Assembly: GCF_000208745.1 (NCBI RefSeq)
Contig: NC_030858.1
Coordinates: 21,709,242 to 21,773,241 of the forward strand
Direction of reading: 5' to 3'
From: Theobroma cacao
Lineage: Eukaryota; Streptophyta; Magnoliopsida; Malvales; Malvaceae
DNA length: 64,000 bases
Each line of letters starts with the position of its first letter. Position 1 is the stretch's first letter. The notes under the pieces are model-generated. The model had not been told where the DNA came from, did not search any database, and saw only the letters and a program-made list of their open reading frames with translations. Positions 1 to 13,034 of this stretch are shown here, piece after piece. The translations under genes and the position numbers were made by a program.

Positions 1-2204
1 GAAGGAAAACAAGTAAGAAAAATCACATATTCTTCATGGATTCTTCATTGGCCGAATTTCATAAAGACAATATTGAAGATGAATCTTGTGATGTCTTATG
101 TTATTTAGTTAGAATTTAATGAATTGTGGTGGTGGAAACCGAAATGGTAATGTTTAACATAAAAAAATCATATACCCCTCAAGAACCTCTATTGGCCGAA
201 TCTTTCCTATGGTGTGTTGATGGTGGATTTGATTTTATTTCAAGTGAATTGGTTAGGAAATGATGAATTATGGTGAGAAAATCAAGTAGGAAAAATTAGT
301 GTTGATGCACCCACCATGGCCGAATTTTCCAAGAGAAAATGTGAGGATGATTTTGCTATATTTCAAGTTATTTAATTTGTGTTTGATGATTTGGAGTATT
401 GGGAGAAAAATAGAATTATTTGGAGTTGAATTGGACATATTGGCCAATTAATTGGGTGATAGATCGAATTAGGCCAATACCGTTTCATTTAGGTACATAA
501 TTGAATTTATATTGAACATCGTATTTAGATAGTTACCCGAGTATTTCACATCCCATTTCATGCATTAGTATAAAGCCTGAATTGGTTTTATAACAATTTA
601 GCACAAATGTAGTAAATGGCTTATTGTGCATTATGTCTAAGTGGTGAGCATTCTGACAAAAGTAAAGAGATAGTACCCGAGGATCAAGAATCGGAGTACT
701 CGGAGCTCGATTTCCATTACAGCGAGTAACCTTATTATCGTCTTAATTATCCAAAGTAGTTTTTATTCGCTTTTGTGATTTTATGAAAAATGAGTTTAAA
801 TGGTAAATCTTTATGTTTTATAAACAAAATGTGTTTAAATGAATTGATTTTATAAAATTGTCTTGAAATTGAAAGATGGTTTGAAAATGGAGTAATTGGA
901 GACTAATTGCTGTGTTATAAATCATGGTTTGAATTGAATGGCTTATGATAATATTGGCATGAATGGTTGATTTGGTAAATGTGCTGAAAATGTATGAACT
1001 GTTGATTTGCTTTGAGAGGCTGTAAAATAAAATAATTGCCATGTCGTGCTGTTGAATTTTATTGGTGGGTTATTAATTGGTCGCTGCAGTGGACGGGTTC
1101 CGTGGACTAGCCTATTAGAGAGGCACGGTAACCCTATTATATTCAAACCTCAGTATGAGAGGGGCGGATGGATAACTCTTGAGGTTAACACTTTAGAGTT
1201 CACTTCATGCCAAACCAATACATGAGGGTGAACTCAGCCAACACCAAGGAACAGTTATGTTTTCAAAATAAAAACATGATTTATGCGTACATAACTTTTT
1301 AACAGCCTTGGCGGACTCAATTAGGATGGCCCTCGGCCAAGGTATCCCTGATAACTGAGTATGAGAATGATTTTGGCACGAGCAGAAATTTTAAGAAATT
1401 CATAAGCCATGTTGATTACTCGATTTATATGAATTGATTTTATTTGGTTAAAATGAGTTGAAAAGTGATGAATTACAGTATGTTAAACTATTATATCTGT
1501 CTCCATTTACTCAATTTTAGATATTTTAGATGGTATTTGTTTACTCACTGGGATTATATAATCTCACCACCCTCATTTCCACCCATTTCAGGCTCAAGAT
1601 AGTCGGTAAATAGCTCATTTCGTTGAGGGCTACAATTGGACTTGCATCCTCAAAAACTGTAGGTTTACCGCTTTTGATACTTTTGGTCGTTCGTGGGTCA
1701 ATATGTCACTGTAAATTAAATTTTATGCTTTGGTTATCTGTATTACAGCATGTATGAATTTATTTAGCTTTTACGCTACAAAAATTATTTACCGGTAACT
1801 CTATAAATATTATTTTATAAGAAAATAGAATATTTTATTCAATATTTTTATTATATTCAAATAGTTATAATTTCACTTTAAATGAATGTTTTAGATATCT
1901 AAACTTATTTTTTATTATGATATGTGTTTTCCACTTGCATACTACATTTTTAGCTGGTTTCGAGATTTTTGAGGAAAAATGACTAAAATGCCCTTATGAG
2001 AAAAAAATTATTTTTCTATTGTTTTGATTTGGAAATAGTGTATAATCTCTCAAAACATGATACTTAACAGCTGTTGCTCACAGGGGAGGTGCGAAAACTG
2101 ATATTAAAGCCTTGCGAGGTTTCGGTTGGCATTTCGGGCAATGAATGTCTATCGGGACGTCGCGGCGGTTGTCACCGGCTCGAGGGGAGTTCTGGGTCGT
2201 GACA
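1..2204 (+). mobile_element. B1: B-family LTR, 5' part outside window
   Basis: This is the 3' portion of a long LTR. It matches, in reverse complement, the two minus-strand copies at 50393-53152 (B2) and 57326-60329 (B3); bases 300-480 align with 59040-59260. It ends with GGTCGTGACA at 2204, the same terminus that begins B2 (TGTCACGAC) and B3 (TGTCACAAC) on the opposite strand. No coding region is visible. A pyrimidine-rich stretch ending TTTCAG at 1591, after ACTCAC-like words, resembles a splice acceptor also present in B2 and B3. Whether it is a solo LTR or the end of a full element cannot be decided, because the left end lies outside the window. Confidence 0.8.
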
Positions 2205-2397
2205 GTTAAGCCATGATTGATATGATTGAGTATGATGAATACCCATGTGGGGTTATGGCATGAAGGCCTAGAGATTGATTTTGTTTTGTTTGATGATGCC
2301 TTGGGAATTTGAAGGCATTTAGAATTATACCGAGCTTAGAGATGAATAAAGCTTGTTAAATTTTAATATGATTTGATATGGACATATGGAATGTCAC

Positions 2398-5191
2398 TGT
2401 GAGACCTTGTCAAGCTCGATTAAAAGACGGTATTGTACCGAATAGTACAACTAAGTTAAATCGAGCCTTGAACTAGTTCAAATAGAAATTGTAAGAGGAA
2501 TTTGAAAATTTTGAAACCCACAGAATGACTTAGAATAGTGATTCAGAGTTCAAGGTCCAGTTTGGAGTCCATTAGGAAAATTGATCGATTAGGGACAAAA
2601 CGGTCATTTTACTATTTAATGATAAAATGGAGATTTTTAGCCAAGATTTGATCACATTTGACCAAGAATAATTATATGAAATATAATTATGATTATTGAA
2701 GTATAAAATGATGTTTAGCAGTGAAAAATTGTGATTCTTGGTATTTTTGGAGCACAAGGACAAAATGGTAATTTTTGCCACTAGAGGACTAAACGAAAAT
2801 TTTTATAAAACAAAATTTGCCCCATTTGGTTAATATTGATCAATATTAGTGTTATTTGGGGTTGAAAAGTAGAAATAATGTGATTCCGGTACATTTCGGA
2901 GTATAGGGGCAAAATCATAATTTTTTTCACCTCGGGGGCAAATCTGTAAATTTTTTGCCTCAGCACTTGTCAAGACCAAGTGATTTTAATTGTGGTAGGA
3001 TTGGATAAATACCAGAATATTTGTGGTGGAAAATTAAGAAGAAAAAGTCAAAAAATTAAAAAATTGGGCCAATAAGCATGTGACATGTGGCATGCTTGAA
3101 TATTTTATTATTTTCTATAGAAATCAGCCCATTAAATCCCCAATTCTCTCACCATATTTGGCCTAGGCAACCACCAACAAGAACAAAGGAAGAACAAAGG
3201 GAAAAACAAGAAAACCTAGGTGGAAATTCAAAGAAAAAGTGAAGAAATCAAGGAAACAAGCTAGGTAAGTTAGAATTTCTTTAATTCTCCTTGATACCTA
3301 GNNNNNNNNNNNNNNNNNNNNNNNNNNNNNNNNNNNNNNNNNNNNNNNNNNNNNNNNNNNNNNNNNNNNNNNNNNNNNNNNNNNNNNNNNNNNNNNNNNN
3401 NNNNNNNNNNNNNNNNNNNNNNNNNNNNNNNNNNNNNNNNNNNNNNNNNNNNNNNNNNNNNNNNNNNNNNNNNNNNNNNNNNNNNNNNNNNNNNNNNNNN
3501 NNNNNNNNNNNNNNNNNNNNNNNNNNNNNNNNNNNNNNNNNNNNNNNNNNNNNNNNNNNNNNNNNNNNNNNNNNNNNNNNNNNNNNNNNNNNNNNNNNNN
3601 NNNNNNNNNNNNNNNNNNNNNNNNNNNNNNNNNNNNNNNNNNNNNNNNNNNNNNNNNNNNNNNNNNNNNNNNNNNNNNNNNNNNNNNNNNNNNNNNNNNN
3701 NNNNNNNNNNNNNNNNNNNNNNNNNNNNNNNNNNNNNNNNNNNNNNNNNNNNNNNNNNNNNNNNNNNNNNNNNNNNNNNNNNNNNNNNNNNNNNNNNNNN
3801 NNNNNNNNNNNNNNNNNNNNNNNNNNNNNNNNNNNNNNNNNNNNNNNNNNNNNNNNNNNNNNNNNNNNNNNNNNNNNNNNNNNNNNNNNNNNNNNNNNNN
3901 NNNNNNNNNNNNNNNNNNNNNNNNNNNNNNNNNNNNNNNNNNNNNNNNNNNNNNNNNNNNNNNNNNNNNNNNNNNNNNNNNNNNNNNNNNNNNNNNNNNN
4001 NNNNNNNNNNNNNNNNNNNNNNNNNNNNNNNNNNNNNNNNNNNNNNNNNNNNNNNNNNNNNNNNNNNNNNNNNNNNNNNNNNNNNNNNNNNNNNNNNNNN
4101 NNNNNNNNNNNNNNNNNNNNNNNNNNNNNNNNNNNNNNNNNNNNNNNNNNNNNNNNNNNNNNNNNNNNNNNNNNNNNNNNNNNNNNNNNNNNNNNNNNNN
4201 NNNNNNNNNNNNNNNNNNNNNNNNNNNNNNNNNNNNNNNNNNNNNNNNNNNNNNNNNNNNNNNNNNNNNNNNNNNNNNNNNNNCTATGTGCACGATGTGG
4301 GGGGATGTACATGAGCCGGGTGTGATTATGATGATATTGATGTTTGTCTATCTAATTATGCATATCTAGACTTATGAAATGAAAGCTCATGAATGTGATA
4401 TATGGTTGACATATATGTGAAATTTGATACTTTGCACTTTGGGAATTTTCATGAGTTTTATGTTGATTTTGTTGGTTTAGTAGGATGGCCTTTTTGTTGA
4501 GTGAAGTGAAACTTTTCTCTTGTTGCTCTGTCTCACTACAGCGAGAAACTTTCTGTCCATTTTGCTAACTTGTGGGTTTTTGCCATATTTTCCATTTCTT
4601 TGGTACCATAGTTGAGCATGGATTTTTGTAAAGTGATTTACTCATGTGGGGTTTACATGAGGGGTTTAAATGAGCTAAAACAATTGCATGGTTTTAAGAA
4701 AATGAATGCATCATGATTTCGATAAACATTCCTTATGGTATGCTTGTTCCCTTCTAATATTCATTCCTTGAGTATTGTACTCACGTTTTATAAAAATTCA
4801 TGTTTTCAGATTAGGTGACTGTTGGACCTTAGATCGAGGAGTCCGTAGTGCATCTCTTTGGTATGTGTCTAGCATTCAATAATAATCCGTTTTATTATAA
4901 ATGTCTCCGCTGGAAGTCATGGGTCCTTTTGTATTGTGAATACAATCTAACAATGTGAATATGTGTATGCAATGTAAATTGCTAAATACATGACTGGTAT
5001 AGCGCATGTATATTATTATCGATAATGCCATTGTGTTTTCGCTATGTTCACACCCGGGAAAAGGTGTGTGTGTGTATGCATGATATGATAAATTTGTTAA
5101 GCAAAGGTAAATGGATAGGCGTGCTTGGGCTTAGTGAGCTATGCTCATTGAGCTCATGCGTCGATCATGGCTCGAAAAATTGGTCGTGATA
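2398..5191 (+). mobile_element. C1: solo LTR with perfect 5-bp TSD
   Basis: The LTR starts TGTGAGACC and ends GGTCGTGATA (a TGACA terminus with C to T). It is flanked by identical 5-bp duplications GTCAC (2393-2397 and 5192-5196). It is a close copy of the minus-strand C2 (11915-15051). There is no primer site or internal region, so it is a solo LTR left by LTR-LTR recombination. A strong donor-like CTAG/GTAAGT lies at 3264 and an acceptor-like TTTTCAG ends at 4809. The middle is an assembly gap. Confidence 0.9.
3302..4283. other. Assembly gap (982 N) inside C1
   Basis: A run of undetermined bases. Flanks align to C2: the left edge corresponds to about 14152 and the right edge to about 13068 of the minus-strand copy, so roughly 1.08 kb of LTR is expected here. 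Any protein frame crossing it is artificial. Confidence 0.98.
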
Positions 5192-5436
5192 GTCACAAGC
5201 ATGATGGCTTGATTTGTGGATATGTGTTCTATCTGAGGGATGAATTTTGGATGTTAATTTAACTTGAGGTGGAGTAGAGTCCATTCCCTGTGACTATTAT
5301 GTGCCTGCAGAGATCGTGGTAAGGACGGATGATGGCATTAATCCCCCTTATGATTTCAACATGCAGTGCTTTGATGCCATATGTTGAGATTACTCCGACT
5401 GATGCCAGCATGGGGAGAGTACTCCAATTAATGATA

Positions 5437-5607
5437 TGATTCTCTGCTCGTTGCTTCGGCATGTGCGTGATTTGTTTTCTGCCTGTTACTTTTGTATGTG
5501 AGTGATCTATTCTCCACCCGTTGCTTTGGCACACACATGATCTATTTCTCCACCTAGTGACTTTACCCTGCGCATGATTTGTTTCTCCTCTAATCGGCCA
5601 CCAAGCA
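5437..5607. repeat. Degenerate tandem repeat, about 35-bp unit, five copies
   Basis: Successive units begin at 5437, 5468, 5503, 5538 and 5575, each opening TGATTT, TGATCT or TGATTC followed by a CTCC/CTGC word and a GTTGCTTTGGC-like segment, ending with alternating purine-pyrimidine bases such as CACACA or ATGTGCG. Unit lengths are about 31, 35, 35, 37 and 33 bp. It lies in the I LTR at a place comparable to the minisatellites of the other LTR families. Confidence 0.65.
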
Positions 5608-8139
5608 TGATTTGACTACATCCAGGGTAGGACCACTCATTTGATTTTGTTTGACAATGATAACATGTATCAAGGATGGCATGATCTAATTTGAAATATG
5701 AATATGTGGTGACCACTATGAATGAAATTTGATGAAGTGCTTTAGAATAATAAATTTTTTGGAAATGAGAATTGGGGTTGGGCTTGACAACTAAGTGTGC
5801 CTATGAAGCCTAGTTTGATGATAGTGGCTAAAAGGTAAGTCTTGAATCGATATGATTTGAGGTGAGAACTTAGAATTTGGGAATTTGTGTATATGATACA
5901 TAGTTGAGATGTGATTCGACAGGACTTGATATGAAAAGTTGCTCATATAGGATATTAGGATGATCCTCGCACCTTCGAATTGGAGATATTTGAATATGAA
6001 TGTCTTATAGCCAGATAGACCTAAATATATTTAGAATGTAAAATATTATGCTGTGATAGCATCGCCTCACTAAGTACTAAATGACTCACCCCTCTATTGT
6101 ACCGTGTGTAGATAAGAGAAGCTATGGGGTTACGTGGCAAGTATCGTCAATTGGATAGACACGAAATTGGCATCTGGTAGGTTTCCTTCCCAATGTGTCA
6201 CTCCACTAAGTCTATGTGGGCCTTTCACCTTCAAGTTTGATTAAATGTAAAATATGTTAGGCACAATGTGCCATTTGAATTGTATAAGGGTTCTTATGTA
6301 CAAACCCAATTTAATGGCCAATGTATGGTCTTTGAATATTTGTATGGATTATGAGCCAAGGAAGATGCAATATACTTCAATTTTATTATGACTATTTACT
6401 TATTAATTTCCTTGGCTATGTGTTATGTGATTTGTACTTTGAGGCTTACTTGAGTCTAGAGGGCTTGCTTGCTAGGCTCGTGTGCTTGCTTGCTGGGCTT
6501 ATGCGTTTGTCACAAACCCCTGGGTTTTGGTCATGACACTTTCAATTCTTCATCCTTGATTCTTTCAATTTTTTTCTTGTTTCTCTAGTTGAAAAGCCTT
6601 TTCTTTTCTCTCAAAAACTGCTGTTCGTGGCCTCTCTCAACCCCCTATCTCAGTTGCTAAAAAGGACCTTTTTATAGCCTTAAAAACCCCTAAATAACTC
6701 AATTACCAATTGGCTGAATTGTCATAATCCACATCAAAGCGTGGCGACCTTTCTCCTAGGGCGCCGCGACATTCATGACTTATAAAATTTTTTGCCCATC
6801 TTCCATCCAATGTTGTGGTGCTTCTCCTTGGGCACTGTAGTGGTGGTTTCTCTGGTTTTTGTATGGCTGCCATGCAGCTTCTCCTAGGCATTACGGCCTT
6901 GAACTCTACAAGACCGCAGTGCTGGTCCTCCATATGCTACCTAGGTGCAAACTGTAACACCCTATAACCTTGTATAGGAGCCAATAAGACCTTATCAATA
7001 AGACGAAGGGTCAATTGGCATAAATTTAAGTGCCAAAGAGCGGTGATAGATGCAAGGAATATTTTAAAATAAAATATTTCATACGTGAGGAAAAAATAAT
7101 AAAATAATAAAAAAATAATAATATTTTTTTCAAGGATGAATTAGCGAGTTAAAAGGTGATTTGGAAGTGAATCGAGACTAAGTGAGCATTTTGGGTCCAG
7201 ATTAGATAAGTGGGAAATTTCAAAATAAAATAATATTTTATTAATTATTAAAATTAGTCAAGAAGGAGAACTATATGACTAATCTAAGTGGGCGAGAAGA
7301 AGTAAGAATGAATTTTGAGGAAAAACGACATAAGTGGGGCCTGCGTACCATTATTTAATAAAAAAAGAGTTGATAAGTATATATTTAAATATTATGGTGA
7401 CATCTTGGTGAAGTACAAATTTATATTTTATTTGTACAAGTGTAAAGGAAGAAAGATAGAAGAAAATTAGAATTTAAAAGAAAAGATTGAGGACCCAATT
7501 GTAAAGGATGAAAGTATGAAGGGTTGAATGGTAAATAAGGAAAAGTTGAGGACTTATGTGCAATTACAATATTTGAAACTAAATAGACATTAACTAACCA
7601 AGGAAGTTAAATTATCTAGGATAATGAGAGGTGTATGTAAATTCAATATTACATACAAACTATAGCATGTAAAAAGGAAGAAGTTAGTGGGAAACATGTG
7701 AGACCCTCACTATATAAAGTAAAAAGAAAAATAAGCTTAAATCTATTTGCATGTAATGAGATTGATGAATTAGGTGGCCAACTAAGGAAAGAAAGATGTG
7801 GGGTGCATGTGACTTAAATAATTTAATGAATGACCAAATAAAATATAAGGTAAAGTGTGTGCATGAAATGTGATTGGAGGAATAAGATGGTGCACGTAAT
7901 AAAGAAGTGAAGAAAGAAAGAATGAGAGAGTGAGGTGGCAGATGGAGATAGAATGAGGATAGATTTTGGGCCAATGCACAAGGAAGGAAATTGGTGCATG
8001 AAGCACCATTGGATGGCAAAGTGGCCAAATGAAATAAGAAGAATAAGAATGCATGTGTTTTGAGTGGTGCATAAGGGTGGCCAACTGGAAACAAAGGAAA
8101 ATTTGTGCATGAAATGTCATTGGTGCCAATGGGCGGCCA

Positions 8140-8147
8140 TATAAATA
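8140..8147 (+). promoter_or_regulatory. TATA-like box of LTR F
   Basis: TATAAATA about 1.2 kb into the LTR, followed by a purine-rich leader and a donor-like GTAAGG at 8460. Position and sequence resemble the TATAAATA of M (54119) and of L1 (minus strand, 49389-49396). The role as transcription start is inferred. Confidence 0.4.
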
Positions 8148-11100
8148 TTAAGTTGCAAGAGTGAAGAAAAAAGTGAAGAGGACTTTGGTGAGACTTGAGG
8201 GCCGACCATTTAGAAGAGAAAAGAAAGGAAAGGAAGCATGAAAAGATTTCACCTGAGAGGAAAAAGAAGAAGAAAGCAAAAGAGACAAAGAAAGAAAAGG
8301 CTCAGTTTTGCACAAGATCAAGAGGAACCATGAGGTTTCTTCCCTCATCTTGTAGATTTCTGCTAAGTCATCACTCAATGAGTCTTAAATACGTAAGAGA
8401 AAAGCCGTGAAGGGTTGATGGAGGTGTAAAGCTTGGTTTTGTGATTTAAGCAAGGAAAGGTAAGGATTTTTGGTTTTAGCTTGAATAACCTTTCAAAATA
8501 GTTGATGACTAAGAGGAATGTCTTGTGGCAGCAAAGATCAGCTTGATTGAAGCAAATTTGGTGACATGCAAGCTATCCAAAACCATGGATGCGTGATGGA
8601 TTCAAAGTGAAAGAAAAGTGGTAAGCTTAACATTATAATTTGAGGCCTACGATTGGTTAAATATTGTGAGGAAATAATTGTGCAAAATGTTTGCAGCTTG
8701 GTGAGAGGAACATTAGAAGAACATTGAGGTTGGATGCAAGATCAAATTCACCACAAAGGTAAGGCATGCAATGTGTAGTGTGTATGTGATGCCTTCGATA
8801 CGGTTAGAAAGCCATTATGTTAGTACAAAGCTTGAGAAATGAAATGCGTGGACATGTGTTGTTGTGAAAGGCTTAAAAGGTTAAGAATGTTGGTGTGTAT
8901 GAATGAAAAGTTGATGTTGTGCTTAGTGGCAGCATGTAAATATAAATAGTGGTACATAGGGTAGCAAATATGAATGAATTTGTGGTGACATTCACTAAAT
9001 AAATTGAGTTAACTTGCTACTAGGAAGTCTACAAGTGGGGAAGGTTAGCCGTTGTGGCGTATCAGAGGTGGTAACGAGTGACCAGCAAGTAACATTAGCT
9101 AGAGACACACTCGAATCGATAGCGACGTAGTGTCCTACTATTGTGAGGTGAGTAGGGGGTGCCTATTTCAAAATCTCCATACTATATATGGATTTACATT
9201 AATAAACGTTGCCAGTTTTCTTAAACGCAATTGTGGATAGCATGAGCTGTTAGCCTTGATAGGCAATCTTAAAAATGGATTTACAATGATTTATATATTA
9301 CTATTGTGGAAAGCATGAGCTGGTAGAAACCATAGGAAATTGTGGATACAAGTTGTTTTGAAAGTTGTTTTGGATATATCTATAGATAAGCTATATGTGC
9401 AAAGTGTTTTAAAAACTGGGAAACAAGCCTTTTTACAATGTTTGCATCAAAATTTGTGCCTTGTATTTTTGTGTGATATGCATAGTTAAATGCATTTGTT
9501 AAATGATTTAAAATACAAGTTTTGAGTACCGATTTTAGTCCGATCTTCGTATAAGAGAATACACCATGCCTTTTTACATGAAAAACAATTTGAAAGGTTA
9601 TCAAACCTTGTTGTCAAATGGTTTATGCGAAAGACTTGGAAACCCTGATTTGGTTTTGAAAATGGTTTTAACAAACCTAGAGCGTTGAGAGTAGGTCGAA
9701 TGTCACATCGAGATAGTGTGACCCTTGTGCATAAGTGAGCTCTAGCTAGAAAACCTTTGGGTCGCCTACGGGCTGTTAGATGTGGTTGGGGCCATGGCCT
9801 GTGATTATACGTGGCAAGGCCATAGGTTGTTATATGTGGCTAGGCCACAAGTGATATTCACTATTGCGACCACTTGATTTCTCCGATGTCGGCCAACATC
9901 ATCGAGACTACCATGGCTGTGAGAATCCTGTGGAGCGAGGCTCCTGGATTGTTACTATGTGGAAGTGGGTCCACGGGTGATTACTATGCTTACCTACTCG
10001 AGAGCCTTGTGAGTTTTTTGACATGAACTCTTTTGCATGGTGGAGAGTTAAGGCTTCTCTATAGCTCCCCCTATTTGAATAAAGCTTTTAGTGCTTACTT
10101 GACGATCATGAGTTGGTTTATGTGGCTGTACACATTGATTTCCTTTCATGCCACACATTTTGGGAGAGTGCATACTTTTATGTTGTTTTTCGTATTTTGA
10201 TGGCAAGTGATGTTTTCGATTATTGAACTTTGTTTTACTAAACTTGTTTTTGGCATCATTTTGCCAAGTGAAATATTGCATTATGATTGTAACGACCCCT
10301 CCTTGGTCGCTACCAGTGTCTGAGACCTCCGAGAGATCTCGCCAAGTCCTGAACAAGCATTAAAGAAATTTCTCAATAACTCATTGTACACTTTTACTAA
10401 ACCGTATTAATGTTTGAACCATATATATTTATAACATGAATTCAACAATAAGCATAGCCATTAAATTTTGACTTTAAGTCATGACGTCACAATTAAATAC
10501 ATTGAGTTCAAAAATCTCAAATTTTCGTTTATATCAAAACTAATATTTGTTTACATAGTAAAACCAGAGTACTACAACTCAACCTCTAACAGCGTAGCGA
10601 CTCGGAATAAAATGTTATGAGATGCCTTTAGCTATCTGTAGTGGATTGTATGTGCCGATGATTACATACTAGGCCGATCCCTATTTGCAAAAGGGGAAAT
10701 AAATGGGGGTGAGTCTCACAAACTCAGTGATCATCGGCTCCGTGAGTACGGCGTAGATGGGAAACAAGCAAATAGTAGATCAGTTGAATATAAAAATGTA
10801 AGATTATAAAAACAATTTATTTCAAATGGGGGTTTGTGCCTTATATGAAGTATTGAGAATTTCTTATGCATTATAATCATTCAAGTTATAAATCAACCGA
10901 GGTAGATAAAAATTTCTACTCCAAAACAGATCCATCACCTTATTCAAGTCAATCATTTGAAATATTGATTTAAAACAATTTTACATAAAAGAATTCTGTC
11001 GTTGAAATCAATTGACATTTTACTCCAATCAAATCAAATAATTCGGACAATCTCCCATGAAATCGAATGTTAATCAAATTTATATGTAAATAAAAAATTA

Positions 11101-12544
11101 CCTCGTACTCGAGGAGTTAAAATTCATTTCACCATAAAAATAAGGGAGCTGTGGAAAATCGTTTAATTCCATTTTCACCATGCAAAGAGATATGAGTCTG
11201 AAAACCCAAGGAGATTTTAGTCTCGAGTAGGAAATCAAATAAAATCTGTGGTCCTACTACCACGTAATAACATCCGGGAGCCTCGCTCCACCGAATCCCA
11301 TATGCCATGGCAGTCTCAACATTGTTGGCCAACGTCGAATAATCAAGCGGTCGCAACCTTGTAATCATCTGGTGGCCTAGGCACGCATACATATATCACA
11401 GGCTGTGGCCCCTGCCACACCTAAGCACCCATTGGCAAACCAAAGGTTCTCTAGCTAGAGCACACTTGTGCACGAGAGCCACACTTAACCGATGTGACAT
11501 CTGACCTATTCTCGACCCTTTCGGTTTATCAAAAACATTTTAGAAATTACATTACGTCCCTGAAAATTCGTGTCAAAATTATTTCCAAAGCATCCAACAT
11601 TGGGTATTATAAAATCTATCATTTTCTCAAATTAAAATTTATGCATGTATTTCAAAACAATAATTTGCATGGTGAATAAGCAATATAATCATGAATCCAC
11701 GCTACACAAATATAAGGCACAAAATTTTGATGTAAAATAGTGTGAAAGGCTTGTTTCCCGATTTTCAAAACACTTTACGTATATAATTTTATCTATATGT
11801 ATATCCAAAATAATTTTTAAAAATAACTTTCATCCACAATCTCCTACAATTTCGAACAGCTCATGCTATCCATAATTTTCACGTTTAAAATAAATCATAC
11901 GTATAGGTATATATTGTCACGATCCAAATTTCGGGCCATGACTGGCGCAAGGGTCCAATGGACGTAATCCACTAAACCCAAGCAAGCCTATTATTTATCT
12001 TACTTATAATTCCATCTAATATCACTAAGTCATATTTCATAATTTTGAATCAAAATAGTGATATACATTGCCAACTCGTACTAGCATTACTCCTTAAAAA
12101 TTTACATACAATGTCTACAACATGTGTTCTAACAATTTACATTAAGTTCGTCTATACAAAACAAAATAACACTCGACTTCCCGCAGAGTGACTCGGATGA
12201 ATATACAGCTATCGAATGCCGAGACACCTACCAAAAGATGGACACAAGTCAACAAAGACACCTCGTCCTAGTTACCGGCTGCCTCGTGATCTGAAAACAT
12301 GAATTTGAAAATGGTGAGTATAAACCCAGTGAGTGAACAAGGAAGGGAACAAGCAACAACAACAAGAGAGAATTTAAAATCATGATGCACTTGTTTCAAA
12401 ACAATGCAATTTAGTTTCATTCATATTAAAAACCCCTCATTTTAAACTTAACTCATTTAGTCATAAATGTTGGAAGTCCATGCTCAGATATGGTAGCAAG
12501 AAGTGAAAAATAGGGCAGCAATTGGACAAGATAGGAGACAAAAC

Positions 12545-12825
12545 AAAAAGTTTTTCGCTATAGCGAGCATGAATTTCGCTGCAGCGAAATTGTTACCCAA
12601 AAACATAAAGTTTTTCGCTGCAGTGAGAATGAATTTCGCTGCAGCGAGTTTTCGACCAGTCTACCCTTCCAAACCTGAGAGTTTCTCGCTGCAGCGAGAT
12701 TCGTTTTCGCTACAGTGAGATGCTACAGTGACTATCTCGCTGCAGCGAGATTCATTTTCGCTGCAGTGAGAACCAGTTATGCTGAAAGGTCCTCAAACCC
12801 GAGAGTTTCTCGCTGTAGCGAAAAC
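12545..12825. repeat. Cluster of CGCTGCAGCG palindromes in C2
   Basis: About eight closely spaced variants of the palindrome TTTCGCTGCAGCGA occur here. Two perfect 14-bp palindromes CTCGCTGCAGCGAG lie at 12685-12698 and 12736-12749; others carry CTACAG or CTGTAG at the centre, i.e. single transitions. Comparable clusters sit at the same relative place in C3, E, L1, M and J. They can form hairpins; function unknown. Confidence 0.85.
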
Positions 12826-13034
12826 AGAGCAACAAGAGAAACATTTTCCCTCACTCAACAAAAAGCCATCTTGCTAAACTAACAAAATCAACATAAAACT
12901 CATGAAAATTTTCAAAGTACAATGTGTCAAATTTCACATATATGTCAACCATATATCACATTCATGAGCTTTCATTTCATAAATCTAGATATGCATAATT
13001 ACATAAACAAACATCAATATCATCATAATCACTC

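Larger units (their letters stand above)
2205..6538 (+). mobile_element. I: 3' part of an unnamed LTR, interrupted by C1
   Basis: The non-C1 pieces (2205-2397 and 5197-6538) read as one sequence interrupted by a solo LTR with a perfect duplication. The block ends GGTCATGACA at 6538, where sequence homologous to the H-family LTR begins. Its last 100 bases carry repeated GGGCTTG/GCTTGCTTG words like the 3' ends of the other Gypsy LTRs, and near 6090-6120 it has the ACTCACC plus pyrimidine plus TGTGTAG arrangement seen in them. I infer the 3' half of a plus-strand LTR. No second copy lies in the window, so family and 5' end are unknown. No gene is visible. Confidence 0.5.

Noticed and set aside
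3281..4325. Long open frames across 3281-4325 on both strands
   Set aside because: They consist of undetermined bases from the assembly gap.
6703..6933. 76-codon minus frame with many Cys and Arg
   Set aside because: It lies in the H1 LTR; the GGGCGCCGCG-type words are LTR repeats, and no homologous frame exists in H2.
7684..8410. Several overlapping open frames, including a 136-codon one on the minus strand
   Set aside because: They lie in a purine-rich LTR leader of F, overlap one another on both strands, have biased Phe/Leu/Ser composition and no domain.
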